From Nematostella vectensis (Eukaryota > Cnidaria > Anthozoa > Actiniaria > Edwardsiidae), in NCBI RefSeq assembly GCF_932526225.1, contig NC_064043.1, positions 5,883,501-5,943,500 on the forward strand: a stretch of 60,000 nt of DNA. Reading direction: 5' to 3'. Below, one piece after another: positions 24,601 through 39,600 of this stretch. Each line of letters starts with the position of its first letter. Position 1 is the stretch's first letter. The notes under the pieces are model-generated. The model had not been told where the DNA came from. It ran no database searches and was given only the letters and a program-made list of their open reading frames with translations. The position numbers and the translations under genes are program-made.

Positions 24601-27600
24601 AACCTAGCTATGAAATAATCAAATGGACACGGCGTAATTTTTCGACGAGACCAGTCTTTGTGCCAGCGTGACAGTCCATGCATAAATGATGAAGACCCAT
24701 CAAGGCCTAACACACTTCTAATAGTTCCGTAATAGGCTTTTCACAACTCCACATCCAGCTGCACACAAATATACGACTCTGTGTTGAGCTCAATTTGGAT
24801 GTTACGCTTATCTCGCGCGCAAAGGCCTCGCTAGTATCAACAAACTAAACAAACTATATGAGGCGCTACGTAAATACACACAAAAAACGGAACCCCGAGA
24901 TTGGATTATCAGCCAATAACGCCGGGCGTCGCGCTTTCTTAGGAAACTGTGTATAGGTATTTGTAATTTTACTTTGTTGATTCTTCATCAGTCTCCAGAT
25001 AGTGAAGATAAACTTATCTAACCCCCGTTGAGCTTCTCACAGATACACCAATTTTCGTTGATCTGTGCGATTAAACTGGAATCAAATACTGCGAATCGCA
25101 CTTGGAGTAACTGCGAACCGTTTTAGCTTAGCACAGACAAGCGATTGCGCCCTGTCGCCCAGTGCTAAAGACTGGCAGACTTTTGCGAGAGACTTAGGTT
25201 AACTCTCTGTATTGTACCTACGTCAAGTCCATACACAGCTCACTATGTATCTGTCCTTAACAACATAAACTTCTCATTGAACCTGTCAGACGTAACGAGC
25301 GCAATCTCGCGATATTATTGTAAACAAACTCACCTTCTAATTTTCTCCCTTTGCCAGAAACCATTCGAGCTGACTGTTGGTGCAAATACGCGCGTATGAG
25401 CGCGAGTCTTGAGTTACAGGCTATTTATATGATTTTTGTGTTCTACCGCCGTTTTGGCGCCATGAGCTTCGCTCTAATTCAGTGCTTTGTTTCGGGCCCA
25501 CATGCTTTACTATGCCGACATCCTAGCACGCAAGATGTAACTGGGATTTCAGTGTGCACGTTCAGTTAGCTGGTATTGTTGCCTTTGAGTAGCTCGCTGA
25601 GCCTCAAGTAAGGTGAATAACGTCTCTTGCGATACACCGGGGCGGCAGATATCTCTCCGAGCACGTAACGCGACCAGCCTTAGCCCACTGGCGCCAGTAC
25701 TGTGTGTAAAACTTAAAACGGAATTTTGATTGAAGCCATTTGCTAAAACAACGGCTAAAACCCACTCGTGAATACAACTCCTATTTCCTGTTTGTTAACT
25801 AGCTGTGTTGAGTGTTGTTCTGGTCAAGTTTTCGTTTGGTTTTGTCTGCGCTAGTTAGCTATTTGCCCTGAAGCAGGCCTACGAAGGGACGGGAGTCCAA
25901 TGTAACGATGACAGGGGTGTGTAGAAGCTGGTAGAGGGTGTGAGGTCGACACACGCAATCCGCGGCACACCAAATCCTCCAAATCGAGCACCAGGAACCC
26001 CAATTTACTCACTAATTTGAAATTTAAACGATCTCTGTGAAATATTGAACTCGCTTGCTACGGCTTTGTGATCCTGATCAAAATTTTCAACGCGAAAAGG
26101 TCACTAAAAATCTTTCAGAAAACTTGATATTTATGAAGCGTTTAGCGAGTCGTCAAAATAGGAAATATGCTATGTATAGATAGATTAGTCTTTGCGGAAT
26201 TTTATAAGCCAAATCTCTAGCGAATTCCAGTTAGTGGAAAACTCCTTATCAACTGATTTATCGGATCCCACTCATCTTGTTTGATAACAAAAAAAAACTT
26301 AAATTGAGTTTCAAACGGTTTTTGCGATTTTTTTAAAGGTCGACAAACTCATACAATTAAAGTGAGTTTGGTGAATCTCACAAATTTATTTTTTTCTTTT
26401 ACATCTGGCTTGATCAGTGCCCGCAGAAAATAAGCCAACACTGCTGTCTTTAGTCATGGAATATGTCTATGTTTTTTGTTGGTCTCAGAACTAAATAATT
26501 GTAAATTAATAAGATAATAGTGAGTTTGTAAACACGGTATTTACATTCTCGTACGAAGGCCATGTTTGCGACATCTGGGTGACTAAACAACGATGCGTGT
26601 TGGTTTTCAAACGATTTCCCTTCTCGCTCCAAAAGCACGCTGCTCGAGTAATGGGATACAAGGGGTTGACATTGATAGCTCATAGATTGGAAATTGTTTG
26701 AATTTTCTTGTGAATACGCTAGACTGTCGACGCCAACCGTGATTCTATACATTTTCTCCCTCTCGCTACGTCAGGCGAGGTTTCCTTGGCATAAAAATTA
26801 ACTATTAAAATGGAGCGAGACTCTGCTGAAAGAAATATATTTTTTTAATCTACACGTTTACCATGGTTTGAATTTTAGCTTCGTTTCAACCTCGCGGCTT
26901 AGGTCAATTTGTACTAATTTCGAGCCCAATTTGCAAAACATTGTAGAAAACCGTGTGTGTTACAATTAGATTAGGCCGAAGCTTATTAGTTCCACGGCCC
27001 GAGAAGTGACACTGATTTTCGCGCGAGTATGTTTTTTGAAAGCAATTCTATTTGCAGTCACTGATTAAACCAAAGAAACACGGCCCTTATGCCCGCGGTT
27101 TTACACTTTTGTTCCATTCTTCTCCTGTCCGCCGGGTATTTAGAATGTCATTAATTTAGCTTCAACACTTCTCAAAGTACAGCGTAGTTTTAAAAAGAAG
27201 TCGCATTAAAAAAAAAGATATCAGAAAAATCTGTACTAAAGTGCGCGCGCGGTTGAAATAAACTTGACTTGGTGGATGCTGAAACTCTAGTTATTTAGCT
27301 TATTGTGGGCCGCATTTAGTGATTGCTCGTGTATTTATCGTATGCCTAAAATCGCGTAACCAGTAAAACCACAGTACATCCTGACTTATTACCTATTCAA
27401 TCTCAGTGACAGTGCGCGCTTAAGTCTCCCTGTTGTAGATTTTATAAACATCCTAATATATCAGTTCCTCAAACCCCATGTCTCACCCCATATCGCCCTC
27501 CGTCAGTGCGCGAGATATCTATTATTATTATTTTTACACTTACAGCACTGTATCTCCGTGTACCCTTAGTCGCTATCTCTGATAACGTGTTGATATTTCA

Positions 27601-30600
27601 GGTTAAATTTCATAGCAGAACAAAAAAATCCTTCCCAACTGATAGCAAAGTTTTGTCAAATATTGTCGCATAACGAACTGAGCGCGTACTCAAGTACAAT
27701 GGGAAATTGAATTGAAAAACGTCCACAAGCATACATTCTTTACAAAACCAGCCTCTAGATTTTTTTTGCTTGTCTTAAAATGTTTAATCAAGTGGCGCGC
27801 ACTTTGAAGAGAATTACTCTCTGTCCGTTTTTGCGTATGCATTGGAAATAAATTCTTATTGAGTTACTTTTAAAGTGTTGTAAAGATTACTACGAGATTA
27901 GAAAGTGGGCAAGAAATGAAATAATCTAAGCAAACAAACGAAGACTTACTTGTGTTGTGATATCTGCGATTGCCGAGATCCTGCCTAGTCAGAGCAGCTA
28001 CGTACACTGAGTGGACTTCTCCCGTTGGCCGCCTTTAAAACGCTACCGTCAATTATCTTGAACAAATTGATTCATTTTAAAGTTACTTATAACCCGAATT
28101 AACCAAATTAAAATAAGCCTACTTAGTATGCGGAAAGGCAGACTCCAATTTGTTTATTTCGCCCTCGACGTCATCGGGGTCCAACCAAATTCTGTCACGT
28201 GACCACATCAGAACAGATGGCTTGCAGGAGTTTTGAATCTGTGCTGGGCGACCGCGCCTCTTTGCGGAAATAAAGAAAAAACTTCGAGAAAGAAGAAAAC
28301 CTTCCGTGATTGTAAAATATCCAAGTTTCGCGGAGACAGACCTTCAAATTTGTCCAAAATAACCTAGGTGTTCAATATTATATGTGGTGCCACTTCGAAA
28401 TAGCTTTATGTTATTTAAGATGCATTCTGTAGTTTCTTAAAGGTGTTTTTCGGTTATGTTGGGTCTTATCTCTGCCCGGAAAAGGACTGCATGAAAGATC
28501 TTTGGCATCTGGGGACAATTTCTACCATCGGGAGATAATGGGCTTTTTGTATACAACTTTTCACCAGTGCATGATCGCGTTAATATCATAGAATCCTAAA
28601 CCATAAAATATACTAAAATGTCCTTTCGTCTAGAGTTTTCCTTTCTCCTCGATAACAAAATCAAAATAAGAGTTTTTTGTTTCATGCAAAAAACGTTTAA
28701 ATAATAAGATCTCTACCGGATAACTGACTGTGCGCACGAGAGACAAACTGGCCTTTTTCAGTCTCTGTCGTTACGATTAGGTGATGGCGTTAGTTTCCCC
28801 ATTAGTGGACTATCAGTTGAATATACTACAAGCACGACTTGGATAAGATTAGCAATCCATCACTTCTTTGAATACAGACTGCCAAACTTCAGTCATAAAC
28901 TTCTATCTTTTCCATCTCGGCAGCGCAATATTGTAATAGGGCTTAGGACGCGCGAGATATACCTAACTTCCTAAGACTTTGAAAATAGCAAAAAAATCAC
29001 TCAAGGAAATAAAACACACAATTTCTCTAGGGTAGAAAGATCATGAAGGAATCTCAAATGCTTGTCGAAGACGTTTTTGGCGCATTTTTAAAGAGTTTGC
29101 ATTTTTCGAGTTTTCGCGTTATCGCTTCGCTCGAATCTGATCGTGTTTGCAAGAGGTATTCTCATGTTTCTCTCCGGTCTAGATCTCGCTAGAGAGCCGT
29201 CCTACGACGCTATGACATGCTTGCCGATACAACAATTCCAGCGCTCCCGGACTTTGATATCAACCGCGCGATGACGATACACGACGCGTTGAAATTTGAT
29301 CGAGGGTACACGGAAAATGTTAGAGAGTGACTGACAGGAAAGTTAACCCCAAATATCTACCGCCCCGGCGCGCAGTTTGCCCTATGGCTTAAACCAGGAT
29401 CGAACACGACCGTGTTGACAGAACCCTCAACGTGCTAAACACAGTTTAACCCAAAGACATCGACGCTTATATCGGGATGGGAGTCAAGGCGCTGAAAAGC
29501 GGCGAAATGTAATCCGCACCAGCCAATAAGACAAACCAACCGTTTCCTCGATAGACGCGTAATCCCGCACTCAAAATCAGTTCTTTACTCCAGTTTAAAC
29601 GCGTGGAAAATCCGCTAGAAATAGCCATAGAAAAAAGGTCTTGAAGGGTCTAAACGAGCGGAACAACTTATTAATAACTGCGTTATTGTATTTGGTTCTT
29701 AGTCCGCTTTGACTTCCCTATTAAATGTAGTATTTCTTAATTTCCCTTTAATAATAGCCCTTTTTATTATAGTAATGAAATTATAATCAATGAGATATGC
29801 CCTTGATAGTCTGCCGTCTCAGTTTAAAGCGAGAGGAAAAATCGCAAAAACGGCAAGACGAAATCTTCGAAAATCTGCATTCAGACAGAACCGAGATACG
29901 AACACATACTTCGAACATATAGAATTGATATCGCAAATTTTATTGCTGTAGATATATGTATGTGTATATAAAACAACAAACTAAGATATTTGCTTTTATC
30001 TGACTCTGGAATATCAGTCGATCCCGAGAAATATCTCAAAACACCCTTGCGGGTTTTGCAAACAGAAATCTTCGAAAAAAAAATGGTGTAATTAAAAAGA
30101 CATTTAAAGTCCGTTACCTTTGTCAATGTGTATCGTGTTTGCCGTAGTCTCTTGTGGATATATATATTGATGGTGATGGCGATGTAGGCGAAGAAGCAGG
30201 CGGACACGTTGAAACGCTAAGAGCTAAAGATTCTAACGATCTAACAAGTCCATGCGTTTTATTTAAGATCAGCGCTACTAGAGAGTCTTTATTTGTTTAT
30301 TGAATCGCTGGGCGCGGTCGAAGGGTGTCCTCCGTGTATTATTATCCTCTACTTTACAGATATAAAGAGATCTGCTATCGACTATTCTTTTAGAAAAATT
30401 AGTGCATCTAAGACCTTGTTCTCTGTACGGTTTTGTTGTACAGCTTTTAGAACCGGATATATTAATGGGGTCTCGGACCAACCGAAATGTACACTCATTT
30501 TCTTCCCACGAAATTGCGAGATAAGATCTGGCTTGCATTTCTGATGAAGGAAACGCATTTCAAATACGCTGCCGAAGCCCGAGATGTCAGAAATGATAGG

Positions 30601-33600
30601 ACGTGTTATGGCTGTATCGGGGAAAGACTTTCGTAAACAAGTTGGTCGAACGCCTGCCTTCCGGCGAACAGTCCCGTATTCAAGTCGCATTGCGCACTTT
30701 ACTGAGTCGAAGGCTATTTGTTGTAATCACTACCATCTTTGCTATCTCGTTATCGCCATAAAAGACGGAGTTCATCTTGGAAAAATTGGAAGTTTAAAGA
30801 AAGTAATATCGCAAATTTCCTGTATTTATTTTTCCTTTCCGCGCTTTCTAAGAAGCATAAGAGTAAAACCAATAAAAAAAATAGGCATGCGTTTGGGGAA
30901 ACTCGATGAATCTTTTTTGTAGAGACTACTGATACGCATAAAAAAGTAGAAAAGCGAATAAAACTGTTACGCTAGTCTCACTGTTTGGGAAAAGCGCCTT
31001 GCTCCCCGCGGCTATACAAGTTGAATGCCTTCCATTCTTAGACCGCTCGAAGACTAAAGTACCACTTCTTCAGCGGGTTATGAATTTTCAGGAGGATTTC
31101 TTACGAGAAGTTTGTAAAACAGTTATCGTAAGAAAGTGATGTTTATAAGATTAAAACAGGTGAACCTGTGATAACCGCAGTGGCAAACGGGGAATCGCAA
31201 AGTCGAACCAACCCTCACACCTCAGGGCCTCGATTTCTACAAGATATCTCTAATGCTTTCTAGATGACTTTTACTATGTGAATATTTTATTACAGCACAC
31301 CTAATAAAAAGCCATCTTGTTAACATCTTGTGTTTTCCGAGACGCAAAAACCGCGATAACTCCAGCCCAGATCGATTTTTTAAGTTTTTGTGGCGGAACA
31401 ATAGACTCTTACGGCCGTTTTATAACAGCACTAATTTTCACTTAAAAAAACGAAACGCGCTAGTACCATAAAGAGACACAAGTATTGGTCGTTTATTTGA
31501 AAAAAATATCTCGTAGTTTTCATCGGTTTAAGATATCATGATTAGTAAGATTAAAGTATTTTGGTTTTTCTTTATGGGGATCGAGTCTGTACAGTAGTGT
31601 GTGTGATTGACACAAATCCATGTTTAACTCTGAGGTGATAAGATGAACGCGCGAGGAGACATCAGAGACTTAGCAAAGCCTCAAGCAAGCACTTTAACAA
31701 CTAACTTTGGCCCGAAAAACGACTGATATCAAGATAAAAAAGGAACCGAAATGCTTCATGTCCTTATACTATAACTTTTCCTTCACCCTCTTAGCACTTT
31801 CGGGTTTCGCTATGTATGAATATGGTGTTCTCTTTGTGTGTGTGTGTTTTTTTTTTGGCATGCTCAGAGGTTGTGCTGGACTCGCGAGCCTTTGCTTTTA
31901 TCGTGGTGCGTTTTTCGCGGGGCACTCGTTTTTATTTAATGGACTGTTCCCCATATTATGGGCCGATATCGTATCATGATCGGCCGCAGATCAGTAAATG
32001 AAATAAGCCTATAGAATCAAGATAAGACAAGGCACCAATTGCTCTAAAGAGCCACCATGTTTTTTGTTCCTTTTTGGCGGTAAACACAATAAAAATGCTT
32101 AGAAGTAATGCATTGCGCTTTGGACAAATTATCTCACCACGCACGCTTAAGTTTAAGGTTTTTAGAAAGTGTATTTCGTCAGAGAAGTATTTCTTACGCA
32201 CAACAGAAAGCCACAAAAAGAAATGACGCGTCGCTAAAGTCTTTGCTAACGGCGTTGTCCATCAAATCTGTCAAACAAGAGATTATACTTCTGTGCTCTG
32301 ATGAGCGCGGTGGCGCACAGTGCCTCTAGTATGAATGAGGCTTTGTTATTTTGTGTTGACTAAAGCGAACCATTGGAATTACGACAGTGCATAAATACGC
32401 CTTGTTTTGGTAACTCTCAACAGTCCCTCAAAGCCAGACTTTATGGGACATGACAGGCGTTCCTCACCCCAAAATATCTAGCTCTAAAACAAAGAAGAAG
32501 CCACTGAATTCCTTTGCCTTAGCGCGTATATTTCTCTTTGCTCGTTTTCTTATTGCGAAAGCGGGATGTTTTCTGTGTCCGCTCAATGGCCCATTGATGA
32601 GAGGCCAAGGTTGGCCTAATAGATGAGAGCTTGAAGTGCGTTTTGACACTCGTTTTTAGCCGTTTCCGTGTTTTAGTTATCTGTAAGTTTGTTTCTTGCT
32701 CAAGGATGCAATAAATAAGCTTTGCACGCAATATCGCGAATGATACGCGACTCCACATTAACTCAACTCTCTCGCTTATCAAGACCAAGTCAATACGTGA
32801 AATTTTGGGCATTTTTAGTGCATTTTTCTTTCCAGATAGCACTGGAGGCTATTTTGTATTGTGCTGTTTGGTTCTTCGATTATTGTTGCTTGTTGCCTTA
32901 AGGTGTAGTTCAAAACAGGAATTCCTTATTGAGTGTTGCTTATACGTTCCAAAGGATCAGAACTTTGAACGTCAAAAGGAAACCCTCTTCGCTTATACAA
33001 CAACGACGTTTATAAACAATAAACTTAACAAGTTCAGTGTTTGGGTGATTGTACGATCTTGCCTTACAATCCAAATCATTCGTATCTCAAATTGACAAAA
33101 CAATCTTACGCAACTTGTATCAAGAAATCCTACCGATGAGCAAATTTTCCCCAAGTGATAGCAGCTTGAAATAACCTGACAAGCTTTCGATCTTGGCGAT
33201 CCTTGAGTTTGTACAAGAACACCACCGCGATAATACCACGGGAGGGGAAAATCTTAGTTAAAATATTGATAGGAATACTATATCAAAATATGCGTACCAG
33301 ATTGTGTAGATGTAGAGGCAGTTTAGGTCTGTCTGTATGCAGTCTTGTGGTCCGATCTCAGTAGTGTCTGTAGTGACAGTGAACTAATGAATGCTCAAGT
33401 AGCCGTCTACCCCCCGACTTTATCTTGACACGATTGTGCCGAACATACATCGATTGCCTATCACTTGTAAATATTTTTATTTCAACAGATATAGACCTTT
33501 ATTTCCAATGTTCGTATAGATGTGGCAAGATTTGTCTGTTATCGGAATCGGACAGCCTGCAAGGGATGGATTTGTGCTGCATGGCAGCCCGCTAGGCTAT

Positions 33601-36600
33601 TTCTGAAGGGCATTCGTCCCCTCTACTCATGCCTGTACATCGAGTTCCCCATATAAACCAAGCTCGCGGTTATCAGTGACTTCAGTTGATTATCTTTGTA
33701 TAGTTTAGCCTCGGATATCACACTGTTTCCCGCAATACAGACAGTTCCCCCTAATATACGGCAAAATTTAGTGACTTTTGTATTCAAGTTTCTAAATTTT
33801 TACAGAGAAATCAGAGAGAGAAATATAAGGGCCATTCTTTGTTCTAGTCCGTCCAGACTTCGCTAAACAATTTATTTAAAAAGAAATTGAGTTAGATTTA
33901 ATTTAATTAAGGGAAATGGTATACCGGAGGAAGTTCGTGTTTTTATTCAGTTCTACTTGAACATCAGAGGTGTATTTGGTGTTTAGAACGCACATCACGT
34001 ACAGTTTTGTTTTTCTTGTGGCGAGGTTTATATAACGGGAAGAGTATTTTTTTAAGCTTACGCGCACTTTGTGAGCTATAGAGTGATACCGATTGAAATT
34101 GAAATCAACAGAAGCGAACGTTCAGTTTGTTTGTGCTCGTATGATAGAGGCTTCTAGAGCGTGTTGGGAGCCGAACAGCGCCGTGACAGCCCCATCAGAT
34201 AGCGAGCTAAAAGGCTAGCAATATCTTCATTGTCTCTAAGCCTCTATTGGCAGCGAATATCTCATATCAAACGCCCAATCTAAAGCTGTCACGGAGGAGG
34301 AAATGTGAAGGCTCATAGCCAACACACTCTTGAGGCAAGGTGAACTCCGGGAAATGGAAAGAAAATCGCCATGGAATCTCACAAATGAAACAAAATACCT
34401 CCTTTGTATCACCTTACCGCGCGCTATTTATTTTGCTATGTGACGGTCCATAGGCTAAGACACGCATATTTTGTAGAAGGGTGAAGATGCGCCCCTGTTT
34501 CGCGACCACGCCTATATCTCTTCCTCCTCTTCTTTTTGTGTTATTTCCCACACTTCTCCCTCAGGAGCTGTGCGTCTTTTGTCAACAACTCGTCATGGAT
34601 ATAGCGTCTGCCTGGCGCCTCTATATCGCGGAGAAATTCGCGAACTGCGGTCGTGAGACGCGGTCGTGGGACGCGATGAGCACCTCTCATTCCGCGATGC
34701 TTCTCATACCGATACTGTGATATACTGGCTATCCGCTCCCTGGCGATGAGAGCTTGTTTATTGGTAAAGATAACGAAAAGTAAACCTTAAGCACCCTTTT
34801 GCCCCGACTATGCTTCGAGCGATAATACTCATTCATCCCATACAAGCAAATTCCTGGATTGCTTCTCGAATTTCATCCGTTCTTTATCTAACTTTGATAT
34901 TTTGACTTATTATTTCTTCTTCTTTTTTCTTGTTTGTTGTGCCTACATGAACTCCTCGTTTCCGGTCACTGTCCGGTTTCTGTTCCCTATTCCGTCCGGA
35001 CCACAAGATCATCAATTCTCTTCCCACTCTTGCATTCCAAACTAACTCGCAACTTCCTGCAACTATCGCGCGCTCTGAAGACGAAATGTAACGTGCAGCA
35101 TATTTACCTAAATTATTATTTTATTTTGTTTTCGCCAAATTTCTGAGCCATAAATAACTACTCGGTTAAAGCTTGGTTAATATTAGCGCATTAATGGCGA
35201 AGTTATCTCCAAGGGGTATATCTGCCGTGTTTGACTCTAGCATTCGCTGACATACACGCAAGCCTGATTGCTGGCTCACGGAGACATAGTGGAGTCGGGG
35301 CTTCTAGATGATACGATAGACGGGCCGATCAGCAACGTTACTATCTCGCACGCGGAATGACTGAAACATTAGTTGATCCAAACGCAGATTAACAATTGAC
35401 TCGCACTTAGTGGGATAAACGCTAATATCCCAACGGATAGCAAGTGCACATTTGGGCTAAAAGCCCTTAAAAAGCAGTCATCTCAAAACTCTCTCAGAGT
35501 ATTTAAAAACAATATCAAAAATTTCTTAATAAAAATCCTTTCTCGAAACGCAAATTATTATTTTCTCTTGTCTTTTTTTATCTAAGTTTATAAAGTTTGA
35601 TATCGTTTGGTGTTGTTTATTTGCTTATGTTTATTGTGATCCGTCGATGGAGTCCCCAGGTTGAATCTAACCCGGTGCTTTGCGCAGGAGAAATCTAGTT
35701 TTGTATCCATCGATGGCTTCTAGACTCGCCACGATAACGCGTTCCTTTTCTGTTGATAATGTCACAAACTACACGATAAACGCTCACAACCATCATATCG
35801 TCCCGTCACTTGTTACGAGAGATTCTAGGTGGAATATCGGTGCGTGAGAAAGTATTTAAGCAGGTTTCTAGAGAGCAGTCTTGGCTACGTATAGAGAACA
35901 AGATTTTGAGTTTGTACACCTCTGAGTTCGCTTAAACTTTGCTGGAAAACACTGTTCAGATATGGACGTATTGTACTGTTATTACTGTGTAAATGACTGT
36001 TCTCCCACCCTGGCTTTACGAATCGAACTGGATGAGACTCAGCCTGTAAGTTGTACTCTATTTTAATGTACAGGTAAAGGTAGCACTGTGGCAAATCTGG
36101 GGATGGAGATTAATGGACGATTCGAGGAAGAAAGGCAGAGCAATTTACGGCTGATGGACATCGAGTTGGTTCAATCGGAGGATGCAGTTTAAGCCGACTC
36201 AATGGTGAAAAGAATGGGAGAAAATGAATGAAACTTTGAGTGGGAGAGACACTATGTCGGGCCGATGAATCGAGGAAGTAAGAGCGAATAACTTGATGGG
36301 CGTTACCATTTGGATGTAATTGCCGCTAGCAAAACCCAACTAGAGATGGTATTTTGCTGAAACTTTCCCAAATCCTGGAATAACTTCAACAGGCAAAAGC
36401 ACGGAGTTCTATCCAGAGTTTATTTCAGTTTAATATGTATGAAGTAGTATGTTTTTGCGTGGATAATACAAGTTCCACGTTAGCAATAAGATAAATGTTT
36501 CTTCGTGTTGCCAGCCTTACTGTAAGATTAGAGCACGGCTAATTTCCCGGTTTTGTTTTTCTTCAGGAACCCTAAACTTAATTAATTTGTTTGATTTGAT

Positions 36601-39600
36601 CATAACTTGATAATTCGTTAAAAGTAAGGTTAGCCAACTCTCACTGCACTACTTTTTGTTAGTCTTAGGTGCGTTTTGACATCTTTCCTATTGTCCCTCC
36701 CATTTTGAATGCTTTTTTTTTCTCAGCCAGAGCCTAAGGGTTGTCTTTAGCGTTATCAACAAAAGTTTAAGGGAATCAATTTTATAAATTTTCCTTAATG
36801 GAACATGCTATTTGTAGATGGCACTTAATAAAATCAATCGAAGGAAGTAAGAAATGGCTAATAGATCTGTCTATAGATCGAGATAGGAGCCAGGGCCAAA
36901 GTGACTAAATGCCCATAGCTTTTGTTTCTTATATTCTTGTTGTTCTATCGTTTCAATAAAAAGAGAAACGATTTCTAACCGCCAAGAAAAAATTCTTTTC
37001 ATAAGCAACATCTGTGGCGCATACTTACTAGTTATATCAAATACTTAAATTAAATTTCTCTTTGATTGCTTTGGCGGGTGATGTATAACAGTTCTGGAGA
37101 TACAACTGCTCTATTTTTATCCAATTAAAAATGGAACAACACTGGTTTAATGGTGGTTGGTTATTCGGTAATTCCTTCAGAAGTGACTCTCTAGAACACC
37201 CTGCGGGCCGACAATATCTAAGTGACGGGCTAAAACATTTTTCGTTTAACCGTGATGCGATCTAGAGTGCGGGGAGGAAAAAAATCGGGAACCGTCGGAA
37301 GTGTGTGCACCGAAAGTAGATTTTGTGATAGGCATGAAAAATAGCTGGCGAGGTATAGGGCACGATTAGGATAAAGTCCTTGCTCTTTTGAAGCTGCGCG
37401 TTGGGCCATTGTTCTAGACCAGCGCGCTTTTGTCAGCGCTGTATAGACTAGCAGCTGAGAACATTTGACGGGCAATGTTGTTGGTGCGTCACAACAAACA
37501 AAACCTTCAAGTAATGAACGAGCTTGTGATAATCGCTCCCAAAACACAATCCCAACCAATGCCTTTTTATTACTCTATTACACTACCAGCCTTTTCCTTC
37601 CCGCTCGTGTTGATTTGATAAACACGCGAGTTAAAACTATAAGTAGAGGAAAACTTAGAGACCGGAAATTTGAATTTAGAAATTCACAAAGGAGCTGAAA
37701 ACGGATGAAACGGATGAAACATTTGTCTTCTAAGGAGCGTGTGCGATTTGCTCTAAATAAAGGACCATTGGATGGACGTTTTTCTTCTTTTCATAGAAGT
37801 ACTTTGAATTAAGAATGCACACAGTGTGTTGTGACGATTAATGCTTAGAGCACTCGGCCTTTATGTCTGGGGTTTTGGATTACACACACAACAAAACGCC
37901 TTTTAAAATGGTGAAATTTTAAATCCAGGAATAGCGGGCTGTCACGGAGAATTTGCTCTCGTTGTTTGCTTAAGTAATCGCTGGCACACACACTGGTAGC
38001 TTGAACCCTGGCAGATGTGTAGAGAAGCATTGTCTATCGGTTAATTTATTAACACCCTTGTCCGTGTTTCATGAACCAATCTTTAGCTAAATATTTGAAT
38101 ACGCTCAGAAAAGAAAAAGCTGCTTTCACTAAAACCTCCATATCAGAAAAAAACATTTTATTTATTTATCTTTTTTTTTCAGCGTGTCATAGCAAGGTAT
38201 AAAAATATTAATTGAATTATCACTTCTGTGTAAACGAATTATTGGGGTCGTACATTTTGTTCTTTCCTTTCCCGGGATTTCAGTCTTTTGTTTCGTTTAG
38301 ACATTGTCCGCAGTCTTTAGCAGGCAAAATAACAATGTCTTCGTCACTTTAGTTAAATGCGTAGGAAATTGCCTCTTACTTAACAACATTTGCTTGCGGA
38401 CTGCAAATGTTTCTCTCGGATCCTTGCGTTATTGAGAAAAGGTTGTTTACACGTCGAGTCATCAACATAAACCATCAATTCCAAATTAACAAGAGATTTC
38501 CCTCAAATCTAGTGGGACTTAATTAAACGCACCGACAAATGTGAAGTACGGGTAACTGTTGATATTATTAATTTCACTCTGCGTAAATTTATTAAACAAT
38601 TTGAAGAGCAGTTGGTTTTCTAGGACTTTTGTGTTTTGAGCAAACAAGTGAGTTGATTCTCAGCTCTTGGTAAATAGAGCAATGCACACAAATAGCGTAG
38701 GGTTGATTAGACGGGTTTTTGGAGTGTGTGTCGTGTCTGCAGCACTCGCACCTGACACTAGCAGAAGAACTTCTCTCTTTTGCTAATCAAGACCGCTCTC
38801 TTCGCCGCTTACTGAGCTATCCCGTGCAGGCTCTTCATTCGGTTACTAAATCAAGACAAGAGTATGAAAAAAAAACTCTAACTCCTCGCGGCAGGAAGCC
38901 CTACGGAGTGAAAGCTATTTGCGATTTGATTAGGAAAGCGCTTTTACGGCACACTTTCTTAGCCGAGAAATCTCATTGTGGACAGCGAAAAAGAAATAAA
39001 GTTCTCCGCTCTAATTGTTATAAGTCGTGTTATAAGCTTTTAAGTGCTGCGGACGTAAGGGTTTCTTATTTCCAATAACGGACAAGCGTACCCTTTTACC
39101 TTTTTTAACAACAGCTAAAACAGTAAATTAAGTATTCTTAACTCGCATTTCTTGCTTTTTTTAGTTGTATTTAGTCCTATAGTATATTGCGTTAAAAGTT
39201 ATTCTTCTTTGTAGGTAACAAACTAATGAATAGCTCATTGCTAAACTTGAAAATGAAACATTGTCCCGTTTTTACTTTAAGGCTGGAATAAGAATGAAAT
39301 CCGAATATAAATGAATATTTTGTTTAAATCTTCAGTAAGTTTTAATTTTGAAAGAATTGATTTTATAATTGCTGAAGCTTTTAAATTCAAAATATCTCCT
39401 TTCCAGGCCCTGTTGTGTTAACGCGCTTTCGCTATTACCCTCACTTTTAGGCTTTTGTGCGGTCACTTTTAGCCTTTTATTCACGCCCGCAATATTGACC
39501 AAAAATGCACGCCATATTGACCACCCATCCGATTCATGCCATTACCCATTTCCCTGAGAACTTTCAAGCTCCTTTTTTAACTTCTAATCCAATAAAAAAT

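Noticed and set aside
26450-26752. 100-codon minus-strand frame
   Set aside because: No domain or codon pattern to support coding; left out.
36011-36040. B-box-like GTTCGATTC on the minus strand
   Set aside because: The flanking bases do not pair as a T stem and no A box was found upstream.
38719-39078. 119-codon plus-strand frame
   Set aside because: Starts at TTG, no family resemblance, no splice or start context; length is possible by chance in 60 kb.
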